DNA from: Parvimonas micra
GTDB taxonomy: Bacteria; Bacillota; Clostridia; Tissierellales; Peptoniphilaceae
NCBI RefSeq assembly: GCF_021300775.1
Contig: NZ_JAJTJP010000001.1
Coordinates: 558,001 to 622,000, forward strand
DNA length: 64,000 nt
Direction: 5' to 3'
The position numbers and the translations under genes were made by a program. Positions within the stretch are counted from its first letter, which is position 1, and each line of letters opens with the position of its first letter. Shown in pieces: positions 8,387-17,935 of this stretch. Below the pieces are notes generated by a model. It did no database searches and was not told where the DNA came from. It saw only the letters and a list, made by a program, of their open reading frames with translations.

Positions 8387-9781
8387 ATGAAAAAAGAACG
8401 TAGTGAAATGATCTTACACGGAAATATCTACAAAATAATTGCAATAATATCCATTCCTATTATATTAAATAATTTTATCCAACAATTATACTCATTGGCT
8501 GATGCTTTTTGGCTTGGAAAATTGGGTACAGCAGAATTTGCATCGACTAGTTTTACATGGCCAGTTGTATTTTTATTTAATTCAATAGGTATTGGGCTTT
8601 CAATTGCTGCTATATCTTTGATTTCACAATTACTTGGAAGAAAAGATTATACTAATGCACAAAAATATGCAGATACATTAATAAATATTTCATTAATATT
8701 TTCTATTATGTTTATGATATTAGGATTTGTAAGTGCAGAACTTATTGTTAATTTAATGGGTGCAACTGGAGACCTTGCTAAATATAGTATTATTTACTTA
8801 CAATATAGTTATTTAGGAATTCCATTTATATTTTTATATTACATATATTCTTCAGTATTGTCTGCTCAAGGAAAAAATGCAATTCCAACAATGATAAGTG
8901 CAATATGTGTAATATTGAATATGATTTTAAATCCAATTTTTATATTTGATGTAATTCCATTCACTTCAATACCAGGTTTAGGTCTTGGAGTAAAAGGTGC
9001 TGCATTAGCAACTGTTTTAACTCAAGGTATTATGTTTGTAGTTGGATTTATTCACTTAAGATTTAATAAAGATTTAATTAAATTAAATCTTAACAGTCTT
9101 CTATACATAAAATGGGAAAGATCAATATTAAAAAGAATTTATAGAATTACTCTACCTTCTGTTTTGGGACAAGTTGGAAGTTCAATAGGATTTATAATAA
9201 TGAACTCATTCATTCAAAGCTATGGAACTGAAACTGTTGCAGCATATGGAATGGTTAATAGAATAAGTGGTCTATTAAATATACCACCTGGCGGAATAGG
9301 TTCAGCAATAACTTCAATAATTGGTCAAAATATTGGAAACCACAATATTGAAAGAGTTAAAGAAACATTTAAAAAGGCATCAATTATAGTTATTATTATG
9401 TCTATAATAATTGCATTTATAAGCTTTATATTTAGATTCGAAATTTTATCATTCTTCATAAGCGCACCAAAAGACTCTGTCCTTATGAAACAAGCAGATA
9501 GTTATATGTTCTACACCTTAATAACTCTAGTAATGTTAAATATGTTTTTTGTTTATCAAGGACTATTCCAAGGATCTGGAAATAGTAAATATTCAATGCT
9601 TATTGACATGATAAGACTTTGGATAATAAGATTACCATTAATTTTAATTTTTAAAAATTTCACTGGATATGGAGCAACTGGCATATGGCTTGCAATGGCA
9701 ATTTCAAATGTTTTAGTATCAATAATTGCTCATTTCATATACTTACAAGGTGGATGGCAAGAAGGTTCATTTTATAGATAA
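8387..9781 (+). CDS. MATE family multidrug/sodium antiporter
   Basis: Cation-coupled efflux pump of the MatE superfamily (NorM/DinF/MepA-like). The start is the ATG at 8387 with GGGAGG seven bases upstream; an in-frame start at 8345 has no ribosome site. The 464 residues form about 12 hydrophobic segments in two similar halves, and the N-terminus (IIAIISIPIILNNFIQQLYSLADAFWLGKLGT) is characteristic of the family. It is transcribed alone, divergently from the ferric ABC operon; TATAAT boxes at 8298-8303 and 8353-8358 are candidate -10 elements without a good -35. Substrate unknown. An IS remnant follows directly. Confidence 0.88.
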   Translation: MKKERSEMILHGNIYKIIAIISIPIILNNFIQQLYSLADAFWLGKLGTAEFASTSFTWPVVFLFNSIGIGLSIAAISLISQLLGRKDYTNAQKYADTLINISLIFSIMFMILGFVSAELIVNLMGATGDLAKYSIIYLQYSYLGIPFIFLYYIYSSVLSAQGKNAIPTMISAICVILNMILNPIFIFDVIPFTSIPGLGLGVKGAALATVLTQGIMFVVGFIHLRFNKDLIKLNLNSLLYIKWERSILKRIYRITLPSVLGQVGSSIGFIIMNSFIQSYGTETVAAYGMVNRISGLLNIPPGGIGSAITSIIGQNIGNHNIERVKETFKKASIIVIIMSIIIAFISFIFRFEILSFFISAPKDSVLMKQADSYMFYTLITLVMLNMFFVYQGLFQGSGNSKYSMLIDMIRLWIIRLPLILIFKNFTGYGATGIWLAMAISNVLVSIIAHFIYLQGGWQEGSFYR

Positions 9782-9804
9782 ATATAAAAAAAGGTTAGGA
9801 ATAT

Positions 9805-10145
9805 TGAAGTGAATCCAAAAATACGGATAGTTAAATAAATTATTCAAAGGAATGTAATCTATAATTAATAGGATACATTCCTTTTAAATTCTCCTTAATT
9901 CTTTTCGTATTATACCATTTAATATACTTTTTTATATCTTCTATTTATTTTTCATACGAAGAATAATTTTCTCCATAAAACATTTTTATCCAATTTGAAA
10001 TAGTTGTTTGTGGTATCTTATATTTTTTTGGTAATACAGATTGGCTAATATTTTTTTATATTCTTTAATTACTTTTATTTTTATACTTGTATCATATTTT
10101 GACATTCAAAAAATCCCAAATCCTTTGTCCGGATTTAGGGGTTCA
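9805..10145 (-). mobile_element. Decayed IS3-family (IS150-like) insertion sequence remnant
   Basis: A 341-base relic, on the minus strand, with imperfect terminal inverted repeats: one end reads TGAACCCCTAAATCCGGACA, the other TGAAGTGAATCC with ACGGATAG further in. It contains the start of an OrfA-like helix-turn-helix protein and the last 35 codons of an OrfB-like transposase; the DDE core between them is deleted. The trinucleotide TAT flanks both ends and could be a target duplication, although that is weak evidence in AT-rich DNA. No functional transposase can be made. Confidence 0.78.
9840..10105 (-). pseudogene. Broken IS3-family transposase (OrfA start plus OrfB end)
   Basis: Reading begins at ATG 10105 (MSKYDTSIKIKVIKEYKK), shifts frame near 10050 and continues as PKKYKIPQTTISNWIKMFYG, the expected OrfA helix-turn-helix, up to a stop at 9945-9947. 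The same strand then gives YIKWYNTKRIKENLKGMYP, a typical IS3 OrfB C-terminus, ending with TAA at 9840-9842. So the gene has at least one frameshift and a large internal deletion removing the catalytic domain. Confidence 0.78.
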
Positions 10146-10184
10146 TATCATATTCATAACCTTTTAATTTTTATACAGTATAAT

Positions 10185-10214
10185 AAAAAAAGGCAGTGAT
10201 TTTCCACTGCCTTT
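10185..10214 (-). terminator. Intrinsic terminator after tsf
   Basis: Ten-base stem (AAAGGCAGTG/CACTGCCTTT, loop of six) followed on the minus strand by T residues, starting nine bases past the tsf stop. It closes the rpsB-tsf operon. Confidence 0.9.
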
Positions 10215-10222
10215 AAAAGATA

Positions 10223-11293
10223 TTATAATCCCATTTGTTTAGCAACTTCTTCAGCAAAGTTTTCTTCTTTCTTTTCTAGTCCTTCACCTACTTCGAATCT
10301 AGTGTATTCTACTATTTCAATATTTCCACCTAGTTCTTTAGCTTTATCATTAACAGCGTCTAAAACTGTTTTGCTATCATCTAAAACATATTGTTGGCTG
10401 AATAAAGCATATTGTTGGTCAATTAAAGTATTGTCTTGGATAAATCTTTCGATTTGTCCTGGTAAAATTTTATCCCAAATTTTTTCTGGTTTTCCTTGTC
10501 TCTTTAATTCTTCTTTTAATTCTTCTTCTTCAGCTTTTAAAACTTCATCAGTAATTTGAGACATTGAAGCATATTTTGGAATTCTCTTTAATTGTTTTCC
10601 TAGTCTTACTAATTCTTCATTTTCTTTTTCAATTGAACCTTTTAGAGCTAAATATTCTTTTTCAACGAAATCAGCATCTAAATCTTTATAGCTTAAATAT
10701 TGTGGTTTCATTGCTGAAATATGCATACAAATATTTTGTAATAATTCTTTTGCACCTTTCTTTGTAGCTTCGCTATCACAATTAGCTTTAAGAATAACAC
10801 CAACTTTTTTATTAAAGTGAACATATCCACATACAATACTATTTTCACAACAAGCTTTAGCAAATGCTAATCTTCTAACTACAATATTTTCTCCAATTGA
10901 TGATATTTGTAATTTTAAGAATTCTTCAAAATTAGTTCCATCTATATTTGATGCATTTAATTCATCTATGTTCTTTAATTCATTATCAAAAACATGTTCT
11001 GTTACTTTTTTTGTTAATGCTACAAAGTTTTCATTCTTTGCAACGAAATCTGTTTGAGAATTTACTTCAGTAAGAGCAGCTTTAGTGTTGTTTTCATCAA
11101 TAACTAAAGTTATTAAACCTTCAGCAGCAACTTTGCTTGCTTTTTTTGCAGCTTTAGCTAATCCTTTTTCTCTTAAAAATTCAATAGCTTTTTCCATATC
11201 TCCACTAACTTCTTGTAGTGCCTTTTTACATTCCATCATTCCAGCACCAGTAGTTTCTCTTAAATCTTTTACCAATTTTGCAGTAATTTCCAT
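10223..11293 (-). CDS. tsf: Elongation factor Ts
   Basis: Guanine-nucleotide exchange factor that recharges EF-Tu with GTP. The N-terminal UBA-like domain (LVKDLRETTGAGMMECKKAL) and the TDFVAKN motif that touches EF-Tu are present, and the C-terminal region GKPEKI...ILPGQ is recognisable. The protein is 356 residues, longer than the usual 280-300: an extra lysine/glutamate-rich helical stretch of about 45 residues lies ahead of the GKPEKI segment (around residues 225-270). Second gene after rpsB, with an intercistronic hairpin between; the pyrH and frr genes that usually follow are absent, an IS relic standing there instead. Confidence 0.95.
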   Translation of the reverse strand: MEITAKLVKDLRETTGAGMMECKKALQEVSGDMEKAIEFLREKGLAKAAKKASKVAAEGLITLVIDENNTKAALTEVNSQTDFVAKNENFVALTKKVTEHVFDNELKNIDELNASNIDGTNFEEFLKLQISSIGENIVVRRLAFAKACCENSIVCGYVHFNKKVGVILKANCDSEATKKGAKELLQNICMHISAMKPQYLSYKDLDADFVEKEYLALKGSIEKENEELVRLGKQLKRIPKYASMSQITDEVLKAEEEELKEELKRQGKPEKIWDKILPGQIERFIQDNTLIDQQYALFSQQYVLDDSKTVLDAVNDKAKELGGNIEIVEYTRFEVGEGLEKKEENFAEEVAKQMGL

Positions 11294-11324
11294 AAAACCC
11301 TCCTATAATATTATATAAAAATAA

Positions 11325-11359
11325 GGTAAGGATAAATATTAAAAATTTGAATCCTTACC
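11325..11359 (-). terminator. Intercistronic hairpin between rpsB and tsf
   Basis: Nine-base perfect stem GGTAAGGAT/ATCCTTACC with a 17-base loop, followed on the minus strand by TTATTTTT. It may be a partial terminator or an RNA processing/stability element that lowers tsf relative to rpsB. Confidence 0.55.
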
Positions 11360-11380
11360 CTTTAAAATTCTAATTACTAA

Positions 11381-12148
11381 TTATTCAGCTACTTCTTCAA
11401 AAACTTCTTCAACTTCTACAGTTTCTTCAACTACAGCTTCTGATTCTTCAACTTCTACTTGTTCACCTTGTTTAGCTTCAACAATAGCATTTGCAATTGT
11501 ACCAGTTAATAATTTAACAGCTCTGATAGCGTCATCATTTCCTGGAATAGCAATATCAACTTCATCAGGATCACAGTTAGTATCTACAACACCAACAACT
11601 GGAATACCTAATATTTTTGCTTCATTAACAGCAATTTTTTCATTCTTTGGATCTATTACGAAAAGTACATCTGGAAGTTTTTCCATTTCTTTAATTCCGC
11701 CTAAGAATTTTTCTAGTTTTTCAGTTTCTCTTCTTAATTTAATAACTTCTTTCTTAGGTAATCTTTGGAAAGTTCCATCTTCTTCCATAAGTTCTAATCT
11801 TTTTAATCTTTCAATTCTTTTTTTGATAGTTTTGTAGTTTGTTAACATACCACCTAACCATCTATGACTAACATAGAATTGTCCACTTCTTTTTGCTTCT
11901 GTTTCAACAGCTTCTTGAGCTTGTTTTTTAGTTCCTACAAAAAGAACTCTACCACCATCAGCAACGATATCTCTTACAAAATCATATGCTTGTTCAATTT
12001 GTTTTACAGTTTTTTGTAAATCTATAATATAGATTCCATTTCTTTCTGTAAAAATAAATCTTGACATTTTTGGATTCCATCTTCTAGTTTGATGTCCAAA
12101 ATGCACTCCTGCTTCTAATAAATTTTTCATTAAAATTACTTGTGACAT
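11381..12148 (-). CDS. rpsB: 30S ribosomal protein S2
   Basis: Structural protein of the small subunit, added late in assembly and needed for S1 or mRNA binding in many bacteria. The 255 residues include the family signatures [22 protein letters not shown] at the start and [19 protein letters not shown] in the second half, with a glutamate/valine-rich tail after residue 230. The ATG at 12148 follows GGAGG at 12156-12160. First gene of the rpsB-tsf operon, behind a strong promoter and a 94-base structured leader. Confidence 0.97.
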   Translation of the reverse strand: MSQVILMKNLLEAGVHFGHQTRRWNPKMSRFIFTERNGIYIIDLQKTVKQIEQAYDFVRDIVADGGRVLFVGTKKQAQEAVETEAKRSGQFYVSHRWLGGMLTNYKTIKKRIERLKRLELMEEDGTFQRLPKKEVIKLRRETEKLEKFLGGIKEMEKLPDVLFVIDPKNEKIAVNEAKILGIPVVGVVDTNCDPDEVDIAIPGNDDAIRAVKLLTGTIANAIVEAKQGEQVEVEESEAVVEETVEVEEVFEEVAE

Positions 12149-12242
12149 TTTCTTACCTCCTGTTTTTCGCCACCCATATTCATCATCTTGACAAGAACCT
12201 CTTTGGGCAACACTTGTTCAATCAGAATATGTGATTATTCAC
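12149..12242 (-). promoter_or_regulatory. Candidate S2 autoregulatory leader with possible pseudoknot
   Basis: The rpsB 5' leader folds on paper into a stem joining TTGAACAAG (plus-strand 12213-12221) to CTTGTCAA (12188-12195), with one bulged A. The loop contains GTTGCCC (12205-12211), which can pair over seven positions, three of them G-U, with GGGTGGC (12169-12175) only eight bases ahead of the GGAGG ribosome site. Such an arrangement suits feedback by excess S2. Structure is inferred by eye; it was not matched to a covariance model. Confidence 0.55.
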
Positions 12243-12248
12243 CTGAAT

Positions 12249-12277
12249 ATTATAACATAACAGAATATTTTTTTCAA
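12249..12277 (-). promoter_or_regulatory. Promoter of rpsB-tsf
   Basis: TTGAAA (12272-12277) and TATAAT (12249-12254) on the minus strand with a 17-base spacer; the -10 is preceded by TGT, giving an extended -10. Predicted start of transcription is about 12242. Confidence 0.8.
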
Positions 12278-12300
12278 TATATAATTTTTATTTTTTACAA

Positions 12301-12323
12301 AAAAAATCAGACCATAGGTCTGA
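12301..12323 (-). terminator. Intrinsic terminator after hup
   Basis: Seven-base stem TCAGACC/GGTCTGA with a three-base loop and a T run on each side, so it could work on both strands; it ends the HU gene. Confidence 0.85.
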
Positions 12324-12344
12324 CTTTTTATTAGTAATCAAAAA

Positions 12345-12623
12345 TTATTTGTTTACAATTTCTTTTAATGATTTTCCAGCTTTGAAAACTGGTGCTTTTG
12401 ATGCTGGAATCTTGATAACTTCTTTAGGGTTTCTTGGGTTTCTTCCGCTTCTTGCTTTTCTTTCTCTAGCTTCGAAAGTTCCAAATCCAACTAATTGAAC
12501 TTTTTCCCCTTTAACTAAAGTTTCTTCAACAGTTTGAATGAAAGCATTTAATGCTCTTTCAGCATCAACTTTAGTAATTTTTCCTTTTTCAGCCATACTA
12601 GCTAATAATTCAGATTTGTTCAT
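12345..12623 (-). CDS. hup: HU-family DNA-binding protein
   Basis: Small basic nucleoid protein that bends DNA. At 92 residues it has the standard length, the N-terminal MNKSELLASMAEKGKITK helix pair and the DNA-binding arm signature GFGTFEARERKARSGRNPRN, with the intercalating proline in RNP. The start has AGGAGG at a good distance. It is monocistronic, bounded by terminators, located downstream of the foldase and mfd genes as in several related bacteria. Confidence 0.96.
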   Translation of the reverse strand: MNKSELLASMAEKGKITKVDAERALNAFIQTVEETLVKGEKVQLVGFGTFEARERKARSGRNPRNPKEVIKIPASKAPVFKAGKSLKEIVNK

Positions 12624-12742
12624 TAAAATTTCCTCCTAAATACACTACTATATTTAATAATTGCCTATATAAATGGTCACTTAACCATTCTGCATTATTA
12701 TTATATATTAATTTTCAAAAATAATCAAGCTATTTAGCTAAT

Positions 12743-13729
12743 TTATTTGAAATTTTTAATTGGATAGTATCCAATTTCTTCTTGAATCTTTTTAAACTCC
12801 GTTTTAAACTTTTCAGCCATTATAGTTCTTTTTAAACTTTGTTTAATATTTTCTTTACTTTCATCAGAAAATTGTGCATAATCGTCAACAATTTTATTTA
12901 CTTTTATTATATGGTAACCAAATTTAGTTTGTACTGGTTCACTTATTTCTCCTTCTTTTAATTTAGAAGCAGCATTATAAAACTCTTCAACCATAACACC
13001 TTTAGTAAATGTACCTAATTCACCTTTATTAGTTTTAGCAGATGGATCTTTAGAAACTTCAACAGCTACATCTTCAAATTTTTCTCCAGCATCTAAACGA
13101 CTTTTAACATTTTTTGCTTCTTCTTCTGTTTCAACTAATATATGGCTTGCATTAATTTCAGGTCCATCAAATTCACTGCCTTTAAACTTATTAGCGATTT
13201 CTTCATCTGTAGGTGAAAAGTTATCTGAGAACCAAACTTGAAATTTTTGTGAATATAAATTATCTTTAATCTTTTCTTTTAATTCTTCTTCTGTTAGTTT
13301 TGATTTTTCAAGTTCTTCATTGAATTTATCGCCTAATTGCTCTTTAATCTTTTCAATTTGTTCACTAACTTCTTTATCCGTTACAGTAACTTTTGAAATT
13401 TCTTCTTCTGATTTTCCTGCATCCTTATATTCTTTCTCTAATTTAGCAAATTTTTGCTTAACAACTTCTATATCAGAAAATGCCTCTAATATATTTTGTT
13501 TTAAATTAAGAGAAGCCATTTTTCCTTCATCAGTTGATTCATCATATTTTGCTTTTTGCTCATCTGAATAAGAAGACATTATTTTATCATATTCTTTTTT
13601 AACTTGTTCTTCAGTAATATATTTATCACCAATTTTTACTAAAGCATCTTTAGGAGCTTTAGCACAAGCTGTAAAAAGTATTGCAGATAGTGCAATTGCA
13701 CTTGCAAATTTTACAAATCTATTATTCAT
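12743..13729 (-). CDS. prsA: PrsA-like parvulin foldase lipoprotein
   Basis: Extracytoplasmic peptidyl-prolyl isomerase that helps secreted proteins fold after export. A lipoprotein signal ends at Cys22 (LSAILFTACAK). The middle is a SurA_N/trigger-type helical chaperone domain rich in lysine and glutamate. A rotamase domain follows, about residues 190-290, with the typical ASHILVETEEEA, GGELG-like KGELGTFTKG and FGYHIIKV motifs. The 328 residues fit the PrsA family (280-330). Located just downstream of mfd with a separate ribosome site (AAAGGAGAG). Confidence 0.9.
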   Translation of the reverse strand: MNNRFVKFASAIALSAILFTACAKAPKDALVKIGDKYITEEQVKKEYDKIMSSYSDEQKAKYDESTDEGKMASLNLKQNILEAFSDIEVVKQKFAKLEKEYKDAGKSEEEISKVTVTDKEVSEQIEKIKEQLGDKFNEELEKSKLTEEELKEKIKDNLYSQKFQVWFSDNFSPTDEEIANKFKGSEFDGPEINASHILVETEEEAKNVKSRLDAGEKFEDVAVEVSKDPSAKTNKGELGTFTKGVMVEEFYNAASKLKEGEISEPVQTKFGYHIIKVNKIVDDYAQFSDESKENIKQSLKRTIMAEKFKTEFKKIQEEIGYYPIKNFK

Positions 13730-13804
13730 ATTGCTCTCCTTTTTTGATTAATATTTCAATCTTTTGATATTATACATTATTTTTTTAGTAATGTCAAAGC
13801 TTTT

Positions 13805-16800
13805 TTAACTTTTTTGCTTTAAATATTGTAAATTTTCAACAAATTCTATACTTTCAGTTAATTTATTCTTCTCATAATTAAAAATTAACTCTGCATTTTC
13901 ATTCATATTGAAGGCAATCCTCTTGAAAAATTTATCCGATATTCTGCCAATTAACTCTAATATATCTCTATTTGTCTGTTCAAACTTAAATACTACTGAC
14001 TTATCTCTATCTATTATTTTAATAAAACTCAAATTAGTAGAAATTGATTTCAAATATGAAACATTCATGACATTTAATACTGTTGTAGGAACATCTCCAA
14101 ATCTATCAGTTAATTCATCATATATTTCATTAAAATCTTCTCTAGAAGAAATTTCTGCTATTTTTCTATACATATCAATTTTTTGATTACTATCTCCTAT
14201 ATAGCTTGATGGTATATATGCATCTACTGATAACTCAATTGTTGTTTGATTTTTAATCTGTAAAGTTTCTCCTTTTACTGTTCTTATACTTTCTTCCAAC
14301 ATTCTTACATACATTTCATAACCAATTGTCTCTATATGGCCAGATTGACTTTCACCAAGAATATTACCAGCTCCTCTTAGTTCTAAATCTCTCATAGCTA
14401 TTTTAAACCCTGACCCAAACTCAGAGAAATCTCTAATAGCCATTAATCTTTTTTCAGATATTTCAGTAAGAACCTTATCTTTTTCATAAGTAAAATATGC
14501 ATACGCTCTTCTAGTTGATCGTCCAATTCTACCTTTTAATTGATAAAGTTGAGATAATCCCATTTTATCTGCATCATATATAATCATGGTATTACAATTT
14601 TTTATATCCATTCCAGTTTCTATGATTGTTGTGCAAAGTAATATATCATATTCTCCTTCTTGAAAATCATACATGATATTTTCTAATTCTTTATTAGTTA
14701 ATTTGCTATGAGCCATTGCAATTCTTGCATCTGGGACAAGTTTTGATAGTTCAACATACATTTTATCCATATCTTTAATTCTATTATAAACAAAATAAAC
14801 TTGACCACCTCTATTTAATTCTTTATAAATAGCTTCCCTAATCACAGAATCATTATATTCTAATACGAATGTAGCGATAGTTACTCTTTCTTCAGGAGCA
14901 TCATCTAAAATACTCATATCTCGAATTCCTACTAAACTCATTTGCATAGTTCTAGGAATAGGAGTAGCAGATAAAGATAAAACATCAATATTCTCTTTAA
15001 TCTTTTTTAAAGCTTCTTTATGTTTAACACCAAATCTTTGCTCTTCATCAATAATCAAAAGTCCCAAATCTTTAAATTCCAATTTGTTTGATAGTAGCTT
15101 ATGTGTTCCAATCAGTAAATTTACCTTCCCATTTTTTACATTTTTTAAAATTTCTTTTTGTTTTAAAGGACTCCTAAACCTACTAATCATTTCTACTTCA
15201 AGAGGAAAATCTCCAATTCTTTCACGAGCAGTATTGTAATGCTGTTGAGCTAGAATTGTTGTTGGAACTAGAAAAGCAACTTGCTTATCATCCATCATAG
15301 CTTTAAATGCAGCTCTTAAAGCAACTTCAGTTTTTCCGTATCCGACATCACCACAAAGCAATCTATCCATTGGCTTAAATTGCTCCATATCTCTTTTTAT
15401 TTCATTAATAGCTCTTAACTGTGAATATGTTTCTTCATAAATAAAACTGTCTTCAAATTCTTTTTGCCAAGATGTATCTTCAGAGAATGCAAATCCTCTT
15501 ATCTTATCTCTTTTCGCATATAATTGAACTAAATCTAAAGCAATCTCATCTAAAACTTTTTTAGCACGAGTTTTTGTTTTAACCCATTCACCAGATCCTA
15601 ATTTATTTAATTTAGGTCTATATCCATCTTTTCCAATATATTTTTGAATCAAATTCATTTGATCTGTAGGAATATATAACTTATCATTTCCTTTATATAG
15701 TATCAAAATATGATCTTTAACTATTCCATCAACATCAATTTGTTCAATTCCTCTATATTCACCTATACCATGATTTTCATGTACAACAAAATCTCCCACA
15801 TTTAAATCAGTATAGTCTAATAAATTTTCTTTACTTTTTTTCTTTGATTTTTTAGAAGTCTTTTTAACTGTTCCATAAATTTCTTTATGAGTTAAAAATA
15901 AAATTTTTTGAATAGGATATTCAAATCCAGACTCTAAATTAAGAGTTGAAATTCCAAGAATGGAACTTTTTAACTCAAATTCTAAATCCTCAAAAATATT
16001 ACAATTAATATTTTCAGAATTTAAAATTTCTTTTAAATTATTTGCCTTTTCGAGTGAGCCAGCAAAAATAATTATTTTATAACCTCTTTGAAGTTTATAT
16101 TTTAAGCTTTGAAACAGCATATCAAATTTTCTATTAAAAACCTCTGTTTCAATAGTTTTTAAATTTACAATACTTTTTGGATTAATAATCTTTGTTCTCT
16201 TTAAAAGTTGTGTAAAATTAACAATGCTAAATTCTTTTATTCTATTTAATATTTTTTCAAAAGGAATTAATATATCTTTATGTGAATCTAATATTTCAGC
16301 ATTTTCAATTGAAAAAAGTACATTTTCATGAAATAAATTTTCTATTTCTAAATTTCTATCATATATTTTTAATATATCTTCAGTACATACTATAGAATCT
16401 TGACTCAAATAATCTAAAAGAGTGGAAAAACTTCCTTTTTTTATATAAGGTGATATTAAGTCCATATTTGAAATATGATAATTCATCTTTAAATCATCAT
16501 ATATCTTATAAAATTTTTCAGTTGACTTTTCTATATCTTTACCAAATAATTTCAACTTCTGTAATTTTTCTATATCTTTTTTTAGCCCAGTTAGTATATT
16601 ATCAACATCTGTTTTTGACAATACCATTTCCTTTGCAGGTATTAATTCAACACTTTGTAATTTTTCAACAGATCTTTGACTATTAATATCAAAACTACGA
16701 ATAGAATCAACATCATCTCCAAATAACTCTATTCTAACAGGATTTTTAAAATTTACAGGGTATATATCAAAAATTGAACCTCTTATTGAAAACTGACCTT

Positions 16801-17311
16801 TTGCTTCAACAAAATCCACCCTATCATAATGCATCTTTATTAATCTTTCAGTTAATTCATTAAGATTAACTTCAGAATTTTCGTCAATATAAATATAATG
16901 TGATTTAAAGAATTTTGGGGTGCTAAGTTTTTTCGACAAAGCACTAGCAGTTGTAATTATTATGAATTTTTCATTAGAAATAAGCCTATTCATTATCTCT
17001 ATTCTATGATTTTCGAGATTAGTTTCCAAACTATTAATATTGTGAAATCTAATTTCAAAATTTGGATAAACAGCTACTTTATCTCCAATCAAGTTTTTTA
17101 ATTCATCACAAAGTTCATTAGCTCTAGCTTCACTTTCAACTAATAAAACTAGATTTTTATTAGGAATCTCATTAAATATAGAATATATTAAATGGAATAA
17201 ACTTTCTTTTATAAGTCCATTACAATAAATAGGAACATTATTTGATTTTAAATTTGAAATCATATCTAAATATGATTCATTATTTTTTAAAAAATCAATT
17301 AAAAAATTCAT
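13805..17311 (-). CDS. mfd: Transcription-repair coupling factor Mfd
   Basis: DNA translocase that removes stalled RNA polymerase at lesions and recruits UvrA. The 1168 residues match the usual size. In order: UvrB-like N-terminal module (1-350), an RNA-polymerase-interacting domain around LNVGDFVVHENHGIGEYRG, a RecG-like motor with Walker A GDVGYGKTEVA and DEEQRFG box, then LSATPIPRTMQM and the C-terminal TRCF domain. The start ATG has AAGGAG seven bases upstream. It follows pth by 36 bases, the standard pth-mfd order in Firmicutes. Confidence 0.97.
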   Translation of the reverse strand: MNFLIDFLKNNESYLDMISNLKSNNVPIYCNGLIKESLFHLIYSIFNEIPNKNLVLLVESEARANELCDELKNLIGDKVAVYPNFEIRFHNINSLETNLENHRIEIMNRLISNEKFIIITTASALSKKLSTPKFFKSHYIYIDENSEVNLNELTERLIKMHYDRVDFVEAKGQFSIRGSIFDIYPVNFKNPVRIELFGDDVDSIRSFDINSQRSVEKLQSVELIPAKEMVLSKTDVDNILTGLKKDIEKLQKLKLFGKDIEKSTEKFYKIYDDLKMNYHISNMDLISPYIKKGSFSTLLDYLSQDSIVCTEDILKIYDRNLEIENLFHENVLFSIENAEILDSHKDILIPFEKILNRIKEFSIVNFTQLLKRTKIINPKSIVNLKTIETEVFNRKFDMLFQSLKYKLQRGYKIIIFAGSLEKANNLKEILNSENINCNIFEDLEFELKSSILGISTLNLESGFEYPIQKILFLTHKEIYGTVKKTSKKSKKKSKENLLDYTDLNVGDFVVHENHGIGEYRGIEQIDVDGIVKDHILILYKGNDKLYIPTDQMNLIQKYIGKDGYRPKLNKLGSGEWVKTKTRAKKVLDEIALDLVQLYAKRDKIRGFAFSEDTSWQKEFEDSFIYEETYSQLRAINEIKRDMEQFKPMDRLLCGDVGYGKTEVALRAAFKAMMDDKQVAFLVPTTILAQQHYNTARERIGDFPLEVEMISRFRSPLKQKEILKNVKNGKVNLLIGTHKLLSNKLEFKDLGLLIIDEEQRFGVKHKEALKKIKENIDVLSLSATPIPRTMQMSLVGIRDMSILDDAPEERVTIATFVLEYNDSVIREAIYKELNRGGQVYFVYNRIKDMDKMYVELSKLVPDARIAMAHSKLTNKELENIMYDFQEGEYDILLCTTIIETGMDIKNCNTMIIYDADKMGLSQLYQLKGRIGRSTRRAYAYFTYEKDKVLTEISEKRLMAIRDFSEFGSGFKIAMRDLELRGAGNILGESQSGHIETIGYEMYVRMLEESIRTVKGETLQIKNQTTIELSVDAYIPSSYIGDSNQKIDMYRKIAEISSREDFNEIYDELTDRFGDVPTTVLNVMNVSYLKSISTNLSFIKIIDRDKSVVFKFEQTNRDILELIGRISDKFFKRIAFNMNENAELIFNYEKNKLTESIEFVENLQYLKQKS

Positions 17312-17347
17312 AACTAACTCCTTGTTTGTAAAAAATATAGAGGAATA

Positions 17348-17935
17348 TTATTCCTCTATATTAATTCCATTAAATTTACACATTGTTTTATCAATATCAC
17401 TTTTAATAATTTCTTCAACAGCATCTGCAGAAATTTCTAATTCTTTCTTCAAAATTTTCTCTTCAGAAGATGAAAACTTACTTAAAACAAAATCTCTTAA
17501 GTCCATATAAGAAGGACATTTTCCAACGCTTACTCTAATTCTAGGAAAATTTTCTGTTTCTAGATGGTAAATTATAGATTTTAGACCATTATGTGTTCCT
17601 GCACTTCCTTTTTTCTTAATTCTAACAGTTCCAAAAGGAATGTCTATATCATCTACTATAACAATAATATTCTCAGGTTTTATTTTAAAATAATTAACTG
17701 CATCAATTACAGCCTCTCCTGATAGATTCATATAAGTAAGTGGTTTTAAAAATATGCATTTTTTCCCGAACATATTTATTTGACCGTAATAAGATTTGAA
17801 TTTTTCTTTGTTCATGTTGATATTATATTTATCTGCTAAAATGTCAACAACACCATATCCTACATTATGTCTTGTTCCAACATAATTTTTACCAGGATTA
17901 CCAAGGCCAACAATTAAATAAATATTATCTTCCAT
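17348..17935 (-). CDS. pth: Peptidyl-tRNA hydrolase
   Basis: Recycles peptidyl-tRNA that drops off ribosomes. The 195 residues carry the family's GLGNPGKNYVGTRHNVGY start, including the catalytic His, and KPLTYMNLSGEAV plus GTHNGLKSI. Start choice: a TTG at 17938 is in frame, but the ATG at 17935 begins MEDNIYLIVGLG and is the natural start. It overlaps the end of prs by 11 bases, implying translational coupling. Confidence 0.96.
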   Translation of the reverse strand: MEDNIYLIVGLGNPGKNYVGTRHNVGYGVVDILADKYNINMNKEKFKSYYGQINMFGKKCIFLKPLTYMNLSGEAVIDAVNYFKIKPENIIVIVDDIDIPFGTVRIKKKGSAGTHNGLKSIIYHLETENFPRIRVSVGKCPSYMDLRDFVLSKFSSSEEKILKKELEISADAVEEIIKSDIDKTMCKFNGINIEE

